Source: Tenrec ecaudatus (taxonomy: Eukaryota; Chordata; Mammalia; Afrosoricida; Tenrecidae). From it: a stretch of DNA of 64,000 nt. The notes beneath the pieces are model-generated. The model did no database searches. It was given only the letters and a program-made list of their open reading frames with translations, and was not told the origin of the DNA. How positions within the stretch are numbered: the stretch's first letter is position 1; each line of letters begins with the position of its first letter. Of the stretch, positions 11,640 to 24,232 are shown piece by piece. Where the stretch lies: contig NC_134534.1 in NCBI RefSeq assembly GCF_050624435.1, positions 70,641,501 through 70,705,500 of the forward strand, given 5' to 3'. The position numbers were made by a program, and so were the translations under genes.

Positions 11640-12797
11640 TGCTGTCTTCTGCATGCTGGTCTAGCGCTAGGGCCCATTTGAGAAAGTGCCGATGATTTCC
11701 ATGCTGGTTAGACAATTTTACAATCTTCCAAGCTGTGTATAATAGTTTCAATTGCCCCCACATCCTTACCCGAATTTGGAATTTTATTGGTGCTGGTTTC
11801 AGTGTCATTTTTGCAGGGAGAATATGGTATCTCTTTGTAGTTTGGATGTGAAATTTTCTAATGGCTAATGAATATGAGTAAGTTGCCACCTGAATGTCCT
11901 CTTAGAGAAAGTGTCTATTCATATCCTTTGCCCAGTTTTTAATTGGAGTTTTTGGTTATTGTTAAAGGGTTGAGGTTTTGTACATATTTTAGAGATTAGA
12001 CTTGTCAGATATTGTTGCCAAGGTGTATTTTTTTCTCTTAGTCGGCAGGTTCCTCTTATACCCTCTGAGTCTTTCGATGAGCGTAAGGATGCCCGCCCCA
12101 GTTGCTGAGTCCATTTTCTTGTCTGTGTGTTTTTACATGTGTTTGATGGACTAGCTGGCAATTAGGTCCTTTAGTTATGTCCCTATGTTATCATAATAGT
12201 TTCAGCCATAATATTTACGAACCTAAACCATTTCACATTTTTGTTTTTGTACGTGGTGTAAGGTATGAATCTAGCTTAATTTTTCTGGAATAGAGCTTCC
12301 AATTTCGCCAACACCGTTTGTTAAGGAACTCTTTCTTCCTCATTGAATGGATTGTGACTCTCCAATGAAGATCAACGATGTATATTAACTTCTGGGTTCT
12401 CAGTGGATGTGTCTGTCATTTGATCCGATACCAGGCTAGCTTTATTACTGTAAATTTTGCACTTGGGATATGTAAGGGCCCCTTTTTATGTTCTTCAATA
12501 TTTCTTAGCACTCCAGGGCCTCCTTTCTTTCCATTAAAAGTTGGAGATTTGTTTTCCATTTCATTAAAAAAATTGGATTTGGATCAGAAAGGCATTGTAT
12601 CTATGTATCACTTTGGGTAGAATTGACATTTTCATGACCATGAAAATTTTTTCCATCGGTGTAAGTCTCTTGTTTTTTTTGAAATAGTCTTTTATTTTTA
12701 TAAATGTTTTATATATCTGACTAGATTTATTCCTAATTATTTTATTAATTGGGGATGGAGATGGGTAAGAGACAGAGAATTTTTTAATGTGGTTCAT
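11640..12797 (-). pseudogene. L1 ORF2 C-terminal relic
   Basis: Minus-strand frames from 12797 downward match L1 ORF2 in order. 'MKMSILPKVIHRYNAFLIQI' corresponds to the post-RT region, then a 'KTGQRI'-type stretch, then 'SLAIRKFHIQTTKRYHILPA' near 11860, the conserved cysteine-rich C-terminal segment (the zinc-binding cysteines are not retained here). Three frame changes and several stops break it. The strand is opposite to all the younger L1 ends in the window. The left limit is uncertain. Confidence 0.85.
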
Positions 12798-13835
12798 CTA
12801 GCCAAAGTCTCTAACTGCCCCCCAAAAAACCTTTCCCTGGATATGTCTGGTAAAAAAAAAAAAAAAGGTTGGGGAAGATACTGAAAAGATTCACCTCTAA
12901 AATAATTGTGAAAAGGATTCCCTGGTGTGACATATTTCTGCATATAAAATGAGCCCTCTGAGAAGCAGGAGGAGGGAGGGATCTCATTATAAACAAGAGG
13001 CAGAAATAGAGTCCCTGGGACCTGAGATCCCTGTGCAATGAACCACCCGGACCCAGAAGAGAGCGATGACGTGAGAGCGGCAGCAGCAGCACCACCACCA
13101 GGAGCCGGAGCACAGCACAAAATCACGGACCTCCCAACTCATGGAGCAAGTAAAACTGGCTTGAGTGGTTTGGTTCCGGGGGCTTGCTTTAGGAGTGGGG
13201 TGCCTCTGGGCACTTAATTCAGGGAGAGGGGTTTGAGCTGAATGCCTTTGGGTTGAGGCTTCCAGAGGGGTGGTATGCCCCTTTGGGGACTTATTAGGTG
13301 ATCTGAAAGACCTTAGCAACATGCCCTAATAAACAACCATCCTCAGCATTTCTCAGTGGCGTTATGCCGTTAACTTCCCTTTAATCGTGAGGTTTGTCTG
13401 TGAGTCCCGTGTAGTCACTGCAATGGCTATTAGATCCTCGAGAGGGAAAATAAAGAACATTAAGACCACACGGGGGCATATAAATACACAGAGGGACTTA
13501 TTTCCTTTTAGGGGTGCACCTTGTTAGTGCTGGGCAACCCCGCTGATTCTTGTGGGCTGATTCTGTACCCTACCATTGTGTTGACTCCTTCGCCTAGTTA
13601 CCGCAGCTTCCTTGTAGTCTCTGGGACGTTATAAAAACTTGGCAGCTGCAAGTAAGGATATAGGCAGTTCCTGGGTTATGAGTATCTGACTTACAAATAA
13701 CTCATGCTTGGTCACTAATATGAAACGATTGAACCAATCCTAACTGAAAACAGTTCATCACAATCCATTTCACTTGCCTCCTGGGCAGCTAAAAATAATT
13801 GAAAAGCCTTTGAACCTTTTCTTACATGAATCAAA
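12798..13835. other. Unassigned, locally GC-rich segment
   Basis: A poly(A) run at 12852-12866 lies beside the L1 relic. Beyond it, 12960-13330 is GC-rich with GCAGCAGCAGCACCACCACC near 13080 and three overlapping minus-strand open frames up to 111 codons. 'CCTAATAAACAACCATCCTC' (13324) looks like a poly(A) signal of an LTR or retrocopy. 'CAGTTCCTGGGTTATGAGTA' (13669) resembles a DNA-transposon terminus. None of these is firm. Confidence 0.3.
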
Positions 13836-13837
13836 TT

Positions 13838-13985
13838 AACTAATCAAACTGCCATCAAGTAGATGCCAGCAGATTCTAGCCACCCTACCCAGGATTTCCA
13901 AGGCTTAATGGAGCAGATGATCGCATCTTCCTCCTGTGGAGCGACTGGTGAGTTTGAACTGCCAGCTCACCTAATAGAGTCACCA
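13838..13985 (-). repeat. AfroSINE
   Basis: Minus-strand copy: 'CTGCCATCAAGTAGATGCCA' (tail) through 'AGCGACTGGTGAGTTTGAAC' (head side). Confidence 0.75.
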
Positions 13986-14394
13986 TGGTTTTCTGCTTCT
14001 GCACTGAAGTCAGGCTAATTAAAAACCGTTCATACCTCTGCTCACATACCTACCAGACACATTGAGTAATCGAGTATGTTCACAAGCCTGACACTGCCTA
14101 TCATTTCATTTCATTTCTATTCCAAATGGGGAACTCTTTACACTATTTTCTTGCCTTCATGTGTGGCTAGGATTTCCAACACAATATTGGATAAGAGTGG
14201 TGATAAATGATATTTTTTGTTACCGCCCCATTCTCTAGAATTATAGACTCCTAAGCTAATTATATAAACAATGGACTGCTAGCCATAGTCAGTGATTCAA
14301 ACCCGTAAAGATTTGGAAGCCCTAGGTGGTGGTGGTGGTAGTAGTAGAAGTTTGGCTTGAGCTAATTTTAGAAGCAGACACTGCAGTATTCAGC

Positions 14395-14565
14395 ATGACT
14401 GCAATCCATGTAAACAAAACAAACCCACTATCAAGTGGATTCCCATTCACAGCAGCCCTGTGGAACAGAGTATAACTTCTCCTGGGGTTCCTGAGACTGT
14501 AACTCTTCATAGGAGTAGAAAGTCTTAGATTTCCGTCATCACATAGCTAAAGAAAACAGGGATCC
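14395..14565 (-). repeat. AfroSINE
   Basis: Minus-strand copy: 'AACCCACTATCAAGTGGATT', 'CAGCAGCCCTGTGGAACAGA', 'GAGACTGTAACTCTTCATAG'. A short GGT/AGT repeat sits just upstream at 14328-14349. Confidence 0.75.
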
Positions 14566-14659
14566 TTACGACTAGACAACATGAAGATAAATGAGGTGTC
14601 AGGATTTCACTTTGCTTGTATTCTTAATTCATATTCATAGAAAGAGTAATCAATAAATC

Positions 14660-15430
14660 AAACAAGGCATTGCAATGGGACAATCTGCTGCACAAAAAGG
14701 TACAGTGAAGAAATTAGATGATTCCTGGGTATCAGAAAGAATAGCATATGAGTTCTTAATGCCTGGCCTTACAGCAGCCATCTAAGCTAGATGTCAGCTA
14801 ATTCCCCATGGCAGAGCACACCACTGTCTGTGATCCAAGAACAATAAATAATCAAACCCAAGACCAGAGAAGGAAACTGCGTTAATGATTAAATTCTGAG
14901 CGCACGTGGTTTGATGGTAATGGAAATCCTAAATCTATTGGCAGTATACCCACCTGGATTAAGCCGCTGGAGAATCTCCTCTGACCATTGTCCAAGGATA
15001 TGAATTGCCTCCTTGTCAGACACATCAGACACAGTGTAGTCATGCTGATGTAGTCAGGTTAAAATGTAACACCTTATCATCTGTTCTTCTTTCTGACCCA
15101 CTTGAAACTTGATCTAGTTTTATTATTTTTTACTTTCTTTTACTTTGAGGATGTTCTCTTTTTCTTTTGTGTGTGAGGAGGGGGGGGCATATGTTTTTCT
15201 TTGTACATAAATCGATGAAGACAGTAACTGAATTAATAGTTTCTTAGGATGATTGCAGGGTAGGTTGAGAGGAAATGGGGAGCTAATAATAATGAGTACA
15301 AGAATGAAGAAAATGTTATAAATTTATTGTGGTTATGATTGCACAACTCTGTAATAGGCTTAATGATCTGTAATTGAACTGTATTATATATCAGTACAAC
15401 TAAAAATCTGCAAAAAATCTCTTTAAATAA
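14660..15430 (+). repeat. L1 3' UTR, older subfamily
   Basis: Contains 'GTACAGTGAAGAAATTAGAT', 'CAGCCATCTAAGCTAGATGT', then 'TAGTTTCTTAGGATGATTGCA', 'AAATGGGGAGCTAATAATAA', 'GAAGAAAATGTTATAAATTT' and 'GTGGTTATGATTGCACAACT'. These are the classic mammalian L1 3' UTR blocks, followed by a degenerate end at about 15425. It shares 5' blocks with the fragment at 34330. Confidence 0.7.
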
Positions 15431-16320
15431 TGAAGAGCAAGGATGTTAATCAGAGAATTAGTTCTGTTTTATATGAAGAAAAACAAGCTGTCCGCTCCCT
15501 AAAAGATCTACAGCCCTAGAAAGTCTACGCATGGTGACTATTCATATGTGTGTTTTTTTAATATACATAAATACATCTTATTGCTAAAATCATTCTCTGT
15601 CTTTCGTGTCATCTCCCACTCTATTGAACATAATAATAATAAGCAAATAATTATGATGATGATTTGGAAAATAAATGTGATTCAGCTTTAACATTTTAAA
15701 TCATGTTACTGTCACGAGTATTCTATGAGCGTACAAAATTCTACTCTTAACATTTTCTCAAACATTTGATTTTTCTTATCTAGCTCTATAAACTAATGTT
15801 CATAACCACGTATTTCGGGTCACATTTCAGTTTTTCCTCTGAAAGAGAATTTGTCATCTCTTTGATCCACAGTAATCCGCTGTCCAAAGCTCCAGCACCC
15901 CATAAGTCTGTTTCATTTATGTCACAATCTTTAACAAAATAATTCTTGATGAGATGAAACTTGGTCACAGTCTGTTACCCGTTTCTCTCAGGTCAAGGAA
16001 GAAAGTGTGAGTGGCTTAAGCTGCTGAGACGCAGCCGAGACGTTGGAGAAGAGCACCACGTAATGGCCCATTTTTCATAATTTACAATATCAGATATAAA
16101 TACATCATCTTCATTTTTAAAAGAATTTAGAATACAAAATGTTGCATAACCAAAATACATTACAGGTTTAACCTTGAAATTCAAGGTCAATGTTTATTAT
16201 TTTAACTTGTGTCTGCCAGGTCTTCATCCTGAAATTTTGCCATTTCATAGAAAGGGGGTAAATGCAGAATCACACGCTCTAATCATGTTTCCAACATTTG
16301 TGTGTCATTTTGTTTTACTG
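15431..16320. other. No recognisable feature
   Basis: AT-rich, no exon or repeat recognised. Confidence 0.5.
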
Positions 16321-16324
16321 CGGG

Positions 16325-16800
16325 GGCTGGCATGTTGCTGTGATGCTAGAAGCGATGTGAAATGTATTTCCAATCCCAGCAGGGTCACCCGAAGTGACCA
16401 GGTTTCAGCAGAGCTTCCAGACTGATAACAGACTACAAAGAAGGAATATGCTGTCTGTCTCTGAGGAACTGCCCACTGAAAACTTAATGAGTAGCAATAG
16501 AATATGGTAGATATTGGAAACTTCATGACTCACAGCAGAACAATATCATACATCATGCCAGAAGATGAGCCCAGCAGGTCAAAAATCACTCAAAATATGA
16601 CTGAGAGAAGAGCTGTCGTCTTAAAGTAGAGTCGTCAACCATAAAGACGTGGATGGAGTAAAGCCCGCAGACCCTTCATATGCTGATGGGCATGATTCAA
16701 AACGAGCACACACAGCTGCAAACATCGATTAATCATTGCAACTTGATGGCAGTGGGTTGAGTGTGGTGGGTTCGAGCATAAAAAATATTTTTCAAATGAT
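16325..16800 (+). repeat. RTE-associated 5' region fragment
   Basis: 'GGCATGTTGCTGTGATGCTA', 'CAGCAGGGTCACCCGAAGTG', 'GACGTGGATGGAGTAAAGC' and 'AGCTGCAAACATCGATTAAT' are blocks I associate with the 5' part of afrotherian RTE elements and their SINE derivatives. It ends in an AfroSINE-like tail ('CTTGATGGCAGTGGGTTGAG'). The copy at 58467 shares its first part. Confidence 0.6.
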
Positions 16801-17839
16801 TATGTAGGGAACGATAATCCTACCCTTTTCCCCCTTAGTGCAGAAATAAGTAAAATAAAATAAACCTCCACTGATTTCTTCCTTAAAATTTGAAAAAAAG
16901 ATGGTTATATTTTTCTCTACTTTAGTTCCAACTCACGCCTTTCCTTTTCTAGCATTTTCTAAGAATGGTGTCTAGAGTCACTTTGCCTCCATCTTCTTCT
17001 TCTGCTTGGCAAATAATCTCCTGCAACCTTGGCATAGCAACTCTTTGAAAGATAACTATTTCCCTCAACTATTTTACTTTGGAAGATCAGGAAACTCCCA
17101 GGAAAGGAACTCCGCGGATCGACATGTCAGGGCAAGATAAAGCGCCTAATTAAGAGGAGCATGTGAACACCGGTGTGACTCTCATAGCCATCTGTTGTTT
17201 GTACCTGCCCAGAATCCAGTCCTGAATCTGGCAGTTCCACCCGTATTTTCCTCTGGGAATCCTCTGACAGCCCCATTCTTAATCAAGAATTATACAATGG
17301 AGCGCAAGTCTTGCCCAAGAGCGTCCAGCATCCTCTTGGGGACAGTGATTGACTTAGAAGGTAGTCACACAACTTGATCTACACCAAGAAGTAGCAATTT
17401 GGGGATGCTCATACGTCTTTGGGGACAAAGATCTCATCCATGCAGTTGTAAAACTGGAAAACAAGCTTAGCAATGCTGGTGACTAAACTGATATCATTAA
17501 GAGAGCTATTTTGAGAAAGGCAAAACAGAGGCAAACGGAGTTAAAAAATAAAGTAAAACCAATTTCTGATAATATCATTTTAACTCTGGAGCCCTGCCCA
17601 GGAAATCTACCTGATCCATTCTCTGCATCCTCATATTTTTATGTGTTTTTCTTCTTTGTGTTGTTAAAGCCAGTAAGACGTTGGTTTCCAAGACTGAAAC
17701 TGATCAGCCCCACCAACAGTGTGGGTCAATAGGTACTCTGGTGAGGTGGTTCGCTGCTGTAAATTTTTGGTAAAAAACATTTTTGATCTCACAAGATGCA
17801 TGTAAAACTTTTTCATTTAAAAACAGAAAATATAGATAA
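16801..17839. other. No recognisable feature
   Basis: Unassigned; short open frames only, no splice-flanked coding block. Confidence 0.5.
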
Positions 17840-18225
17840 CCCCCCCAAGAACAATAACGGGAGTAGTGATATCATGAGGGTAGGGGAAGGTGGGGGAAAA
17901 GGGGAACCAATCACAATGATGGATGGATCACACACCCCCTCAAGGGGGATGAACAACAGAAACATGGGTGAAGGGAGACAGCAGTTGGTGTAAGATGAAA
18001 ATAATAACAATTTATAAATTATTGAGTTCATGAGGGAGGGAGGGAGGGTGGGGGGGGTGAGGAGCTGATACCAAGGGTTCAAGTAAAAAGAAAATGTTTT
18101 GAAAAGGAGGATGGAACATATGTAGAATGTGCTTGGCACAGTGGATGTGTGGATTGTGATAATGGCTGTAAGCCCTCCCAACCAAATGATTAATGTGATA
18201 ATAAAAATAAAATCAGAAAATACCA
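17840..18225 (+). repeat. L1 3' end
   Basis: Starts in the 'GGGAGTAGTGATATCATGAG' block, then 'GGTGAAGGGAGACAGCAG', a strong G-rich tract at 18030-18062, 'GAGGAGCTGATACCAAGGGT', 'AAAATGTTTTGAAAAGGAGG' and a terminus with AATAAAAATAAAATCAG near 18200. 5'-truncated. Confidence 0.85.
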
Positions 18226-19385
18226 AATGAAAGTATTTAAGGACCAAATGTCAGTCTTACGTTCATGTTACTTAGAATCACGCTCCAATCTCTTGACTTT
18301 CAGGATGCTGCAGTCTTTGCTCACTATTGGATTTTATCACAACATCTCCTCCATGCTCAAGCGCAAGTGTGAAAAACTGGGTCGGCATGAAGCGTATTCA
18401 CAATAAAGTCTTGCAGGTTAATCCTCCAGGGGTCTGGCGCACCTGTTCTGACCCTGAGAAACACTGGATTGTTGGAGTAGCTGGTCTGCTGTAAGAGTAC
18501 CCGCTCTGCTAATGCTGCTTGTTCGCCTGCTGGAAAGCCTCCAGACGTGCACCATGAACGAACTCGAGAAGACTTCAGACTTCTTCATGACACACTGGGC
18601 TTTGAAACTAGCTGTCCCTCCAATCCCATCTCTCTATTTCACAAGATAGATAGCCACCTGAAAACAACAACCAACCCTCTGGAGATAGGATTTGTCTTTA
18701 TCTGTAACTACCTTCCTCACAACAGCGGAATATTCTGTTATCAAGCGCACATTTCCTGGTGCTTCTTGGTGCCAGACAGCAACAATATGAACGGTGCTGG
18801 CTTCTGGATGCTGTCAATTAGCCCGACGCGTACTCCATGTAAAATCTAATGAAGCGTTGTCCAGGCCCGGCCCGTCTTCATGGTTTTTGCTATATTTGAG
18901 TCTCTGGGCAGGCCATGGTGAAATCTGCCTCATAAACACCTTCTCTCCTCATGTTCCTTCATGGCAGTTTGCGTATACTGGTCACCCCAGACAGGGATGA
19001 GGCAGATTGACGGCCTTGCAATCCCTGTAGGGGCGTTTCTCCTCCGTTCCATTGAGCCACTGTGAGGCACTATGAGGCAGAACCATCCTGATGGTAGTGG
19101 ACTTAGTTTGAGTCCCCATGGAACCAAATAAGACCTTCTCTAAAAATGCATCTTTCCTCATGATGTCCAGCTGTATATCAGAAATGATTCAATAACCAAT
19201 AGGGTTTTGATTGGCTAATTTTTGGAAGAATATCTCCAGGTTTTTCCCACCTAGTCTGTCGTTCTTTAGTCTGACAATTCTGCTGAAATGTGGCGACCGT
19301 AGGAGTCTCTGTTGGGATTGGAAATACTGAAGGCATGGCTTCCAGCTTCATCCTGGCACAGAAGCCAGCACAGTGTGAAGAGCTA
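18226..19385. other. No recognisable feature
   Basis: Includes a 100-codon open frame at 18547-18849 with no recognisable domain or splice context; not called a gene. Confidence 0.45.
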
Positions 19386-19389
19386 ATGG

Positions 19390-19550
19390 ACATCCTTAGC
19401 TGTATTATCTTAATTACTTCATAGAATAACTCAAGGAAGTGGTATTATTAAAATTTTTACTACCATGGAAATATGAGGCTCAAGGGAGTAACTTGCCCAA
19501 GACCACGAAACTATTAGGTATGGGGGTGGGACTCTAATGATTTCACCACA
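19390..19550 (-). repeat. MIR
   Basis: 'GAGGCTCAAGGGAGTAACTT' and 'GCCCAAGACCACGAAACTAT' match the MIR core in reverse orientation (gaggctcagagaggttaagtaacttgcccaaggtcac). Confidence 0.8.
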
Positions 19551-19699
19551 AAAGACTTTTTCCCGGTGCATCTGGGTAAGAGAAGGTGGGTCAGGATATG
19601 ATCGGATGCATCTGTGAGTGATTGTTTGCAGGGAGAACAGAGATGGCCATCCTGCTGGTAGAAGTCAGGATAGTGGGGCTCTCACTACCAGCAAACATT

Positions 19700-20745
19700 A
19701 AGAGCCAGGGGCAGAGCCTCGCCTAGGAATTAGAAACAGTCTGTAAACTTGGCATTAAAAGCATGAGGCATTGAAAATAGGCGGATATACTGGACCTCAC
19801 CAACTACAAACACTTTGCTTCTCTAAAAACCTAGGTGGCAATGATTAGGGGGAAAAGTTACAAAATGGCATGAAATAAATAATTAGGATTTAGAAAACAC
19901 ACACACTCAAAAACCCCTTTAAACCTTGGTCATCAAACAAAAATAAAAGCATTCCCCTCAAAATAGGAAATGGACAAAAAACACGAGAGGCATGTCACTG
20001 AAAGGTGTTTAACCCTGGGAGTTATCGGAGAGGGGAAGGCGAGAAGCCTAGTGGGGGAGATGCCTCACGGTGAGCGGGGCCAAAAGAAAGCATCGTGACA
20101 CACACATGGTCGTTGGGATGCAGAGACGCTGACTCACTCCTTCATTCCTGGTAGAAATGCAAAATGTTGCAGTCACTTTAGAAAACTGCTCGATGATTTC
20201 TTATGAAGTGAAATAGAAAACTGCCAGGGTCCAGCAATTGAAAACACATGGTCCCATGCAAAATCCGACACGAATTTTCATGACAGGGTCACGTGCATGG
20301 TTCCAAACTAGGATACTTGTAATGTTCTTCAAAAGGTGACTGGTTAAACAAGTGGTGGCACAGCTACAGCTTGGGATACTCTTCTGCAATAAAAGGAGCA
20401 AGCGATCACTATGGATTAAAAACACGAATAAATTCCCATAGAAGTTCGTTGAGAGAGAGAAAAGAGGTAATCTCAAAGATACTGGTTACACTGCATGATT
20501 CCACTTTTGGTAACATTCTTGAAATGACACCTTTGTAGGGTAATCTGAGAGGAGATGAGAGTTCGAGGTTAGGGCGGAGGGTCAGCATGGCGTAAGGGGT
20601 TGTTATGATGGAACGGTTTCATACCTTGACTTCAGTAATGTCAATGCCTCGATATCGTGCTATAGTTTTGCAAGAAAGTTTAATTGGCAGAAGCTGGGTA
20701 AAGAGCAGGCTGGATTTCTCTGGTGTTATTAATATACAATTGCAT
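19700..20745 (+). pseudogene. Ancient L1 (L1M-type): ORF2 end and 3' region
   Basis: 'ACTACAAACACTTTGCTTCT', 'GGAAATGGACAAAAAACACG' (the 'KKW.KD..RHF' region), 'TGGTAGAAATGCAAAATGTT' followed by 'AGTCACTTTAGAAAACTGCT', and 'ACTGCATGATTCCACTTTTG' follow the order of old mammalian L1 ORF2 C-terminus and 3' UTR. It is strongly diverged, with many stops. Confidence 0.75.
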
Positions 20746-22420
20746 CCTAATGCCTTAACGTCTCAAAATAAAAGTTTGATTTAAAGGAGCCTGAAGACTA
20801 ATCTTATCGTGGATAGCGTTCTAACCAATGCTTTGTACAATGCAGATAAGTTTAAAGCTTGTGTCTAAAAGGCAGCTCTCCAGGCAGCATCTAGCCCATT
20901 CTTCGCTCCGTGTTTGGCTGCCTTTTTCAGATCTCGAATTATTAAAGTTGTTCTTCTCCTTTATAGCAAGCTAAGCCATGAGGTAACATCCTGATGCCTA
21001 GCCCCTGGGGTAAGCACTTTTAATGGTGAGTCAACATGTGGGCAGCCAGGGAAGCGGCAGCTGTTAGTAGGAGTAATATTTCCTGGCAATCGATCCTGGC
21101 ATGTCCTTCACCATTCTTTGATCATCATTTATATTCTCACTGGTCTCCATCCTTCTGAACTAAAGCGCTCTGAATGAAGAACTCTATTAGATCATGTGGT
21201 GACCATGCCTTTTCTCTTTTTCTGACCACACAGTCCTGGAATAATACATGTTCTCATTTTTTTCTGTTGGAAGCTCACCAGTCTCTCCTACATGGGAGTC
21301 TGATAGCAAGCCAAGGACAGAAAGTCTAAGAACTCTGACTTGCTGGATTTCTAGACCGTTCATTCTAAAATGTCCTCCCACGAGCCTGTTCAGATGAGCC
21401 AGGAAGGGTGATCAAATTTAGATCTGGAAAATCCCCGATTGCCAGGGACACTGGAGATGTCCCCAAGTAAAATAAGTATCTTCCCAGACCTAGGAATTTG
21501 TATTACCCACACCTGGCTGGAAGACATCCCTGAGATAGTTCTATCACTGGATTCATTTCTTGCTGAAATGGCCATCCCATGTCAGGTCACAAAACCCCAC
21601 ACTGGAGGCATGCCTTTTAATACTTTTTGGAAGAGAATATTTTGCTTTTCTCTTCAAAAAGTCTAACTCTTGACATCCTGTTCAACTTTGATTATGACAC
21701 ATTTAGCCCAGAAATCATGGAAAATAGGAGCCAAGTGTTAGAGGAACTAAGTAGCCTCTACGTGAACAGACCTTCCTATTACAGACGAGGCTGAGCTGGT
21801 TGGGAAGCAATGGAAACACCTTCAGGTGTCGGTATGGAAGCATTTCCTGTCTATAAGACTTTCTTTTTAAAAAGGCATCCATTGGGACATAAGCCACAGA
21901 TCAGACAATTCAATAGTTCCATCCTATCTAGCCCCACATTTCCTATTATTTTAAATATAGATGAACTATGAGAGCAACAATGACAATATCACACAACTTG
22001 CTTTTAATTTACTTATGTCAATAAATTTACTTATGTCAATATTTACCTTTGCTCCCTTTAAGCATCAAAGGCGCCCCCACTATAAAAGGTTCTCCCTTAT
22101 TAGGATGAGTGCATTCTCTATTTTTTATCTTTCATATTGTCCTACAGCTTCTACAACGGTCTTCCTAAAGTATACTCCAAAGATCCTCCTGCTAATGAAT
22201 GTACTATCCCCCCTTATGTGTTATCATATTTCTAGAGTGATTTTTCAACATTGTATACTCTGAATAGGTCATCCAAGTAAACAGTAAAAAATCTCCCAAG
22301 GAGCAATTTGGGAAACAATTGTCTACTACCTCTCTTGTCCAGAGTAATGAGGCTTATCAGTACAATAATGAGTTGGAGAAGTCCCATTTAATTCTGTTTC
22401 TTAAACTTATTTTTACAAAA
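20746..22420. other. No recognisable feature
   Basis: Unassigned. An exact 18-bp tandem duplication of 'TTTACTTATGTCAATAAA' occurs around 22005-22041. Confidence 0.45.
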
Positions 22421-22421
22421 A

Positions 22422-22422
<1 letters not shown>

Positions 22423-22471
<49 letters not shown>
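22423..22471. repeat. (TG)n microsatellite
   Basis: About 24 uninterrupted TG units followed by AGAGAGAG. It accounts for poly-Val/Cys and poly-Thr/His frames on the two strands. Confidence 0.97.
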
Positions 22472-22480
<9 letters not shown>

Positions 22481-22849
22481 CGGGGACTTGAGACATTCCT
22501 CTGGAATGCATACATCTGGGATGTTGTTCAGAACTAAATAGTTTGTGCATACAGATCGCATTTTCTCACGCATTCCTTTATTAAGTTAAGAAGTTGGAAA
22601 AACACAAAACAGAACTCCATGAGGGTGACCTCCAATGACATACCGCCTCGGAGATACCCTCTAATATGAACAAACAAAAGCAAAGTAAAACAAGCAAAAA
22701 AATAAAGAAACTGTTGGAAACCAGATCAATTTCAGAATGCATCAGAGAGAGGATCAGCTGCCAACGTTTTAACTGCTTCAGTCAGATTTATGCCTTTGAT
22801 CTTCTATCGGCATCTCTGTGTTTCGGTATATGAAACCCAGGATTGATGA

Positions 22850-23080
22850 ACTCACAGGGACAGCAAGTAGAAAAAGGGCTTCAGGTGGGGTTGGGGGTAC
22901 AGTGATGGAGGTGGGGCGGCGGCGGGGTGGTCAAAGGGAGACGATGTCAAGGAGTCCAGGAAGAAAAGGAATGTTTGGAAACGGATTATTGTAGCAATTG
23001 TATAATTCTTCTTGACCTGATTGAACTATGGAATGATATGACATATGCAGTAACTCCCCATTATAAACAAACAAACAAAT
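22850..23080 (+). repeat. L1 3' end, divergent subfamily
   Basis: 'GACGATGTCAAGGAGTCCAG', 'GGAATGTTTGGAAACGGATT' and 'TGTAGCAATTGTATAATTCT' parallel the L1 end at 55540-56645 and end in (AAAC)n near 23070. The G-rich block at 22886-22930 corresponds to the L1 purine tract. Confidence 0.65.
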
Positions 23081-23567
23081 AGATAAATACATTGCAACGT
23101 CAAAACACACCACCAATCTATAAGATGCAAAATCCAACGATGGGTTTGGTTTGTTTGTCTAATTACCTCTAGGCCAAACACACATGTTGGTGCCTCAAAG
23201 GCTAGACTTGTTTCTGGGTGTACTGGACTGATTCCAAAAGAGTGGTACCAGCTTCAGATTTTTATACAGAACATCCACCATATGCCACGCTTCATATCCG
23301 TACACAAGTCAGGCTATTTGGATGTAGTGTCAGCTAGCTTGCGATAGCAGAAGTGCACACGAGCTTTATTTAAAGTAGTTTTTAGTTGTACTAAATATTT
23401 AGGTCAAGTTATTCTTTGCATGGTGTCCTTTGATCCAAAGATATATGTGAATAGTGAACTTGGAATTTTCCCCAAGTATCACTTTGCTTTTATTAGGAGC
23501 TGAAGTGGAGGCAGTTCCAATTTGTTGTCTTCCAAGGAGCCAGAATAGGAGTTACTGTCCAATAAAT

Positions 23568-23660
23568 CAGGGCCCCTGATGGCACACTGGGCTATGTGTT
23601 TGACCGCCAACCACAACAAGGTCAGCTATGTCTGCCAAGAGTTCAAACTCCTTTATTAAA
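23568..23660 (+). repeat. AfroSINE head fragment
   Basis: 'AGGGCCCCTGATGGCACACT' and 'GAGTTCAAACTCCTTTATT': only the tRNA-like head is kept. Confidence 0.6.
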
Positions 23661-23999
23661 ATTAAAATATTCCAGTCTTGTTAGTCATTTCCCCAACTTC
23701 TCCACCTGTGCACAGAAACTCTTAAAAGTTAGAATTTTTTTCTTGTAAATCTGGATAACTTCTGAAATATTTAATACAAATTATCCATTGACTTCTAAAA
23801 ATGTGTTCTGAAATACTGCCTACTTTAAGAAAAAATTAGATCTTCAAAATATTTATGCAAATTGATAGGAAATATTACATTTTAAATACTCTAAATTTAC
23901 TTCACACCTTCCATCTATGTGCCTTTTCAATGTTCTGTTTTCCACTCTTCTCAAGCTGTGTTTTGGCTTTGTAATGTATCTAAATAGTAGTCTCTGATA

Positions 24000-24055
24000 T
24001 ATATAGACTACTATTTGGATATATATAGATATATTATATTATTATATATATATTG
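24000..24055. repeat. AT-rich simple repeat
   Basis: Alternating TA/ATT low-complexity run, capable of cruciform pairing. Confidence 0.85.
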
Positions 24056-24064
24056 CCTGCCTAA

Positions 24065-24232
24065 AAGAAAAAGCTGCCATCTAATTGCTTCTACCTCATA
24101 ATGACACTAGAGGACAGGGGAGGACTGTCCCCTTTGGTTTCCAGACTGCATAGTGACTGGTGGGTTTGAATCACTGACTTTATGATTGGCAGCTCAAGGC
24201 GTAACCAACTTGCCACCCTGGGTCCATGTACA
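24065..24232 (-). repeat. AfroSINE
   Basis: Minus-strand copy: 'AGCTGCCATCTAATTGCTTC' (tail), 'GTGACTGGTGGGTTTGAATC', 'GTAACCAACTTGCCACCCTG' (head). Confidence 0.8.
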
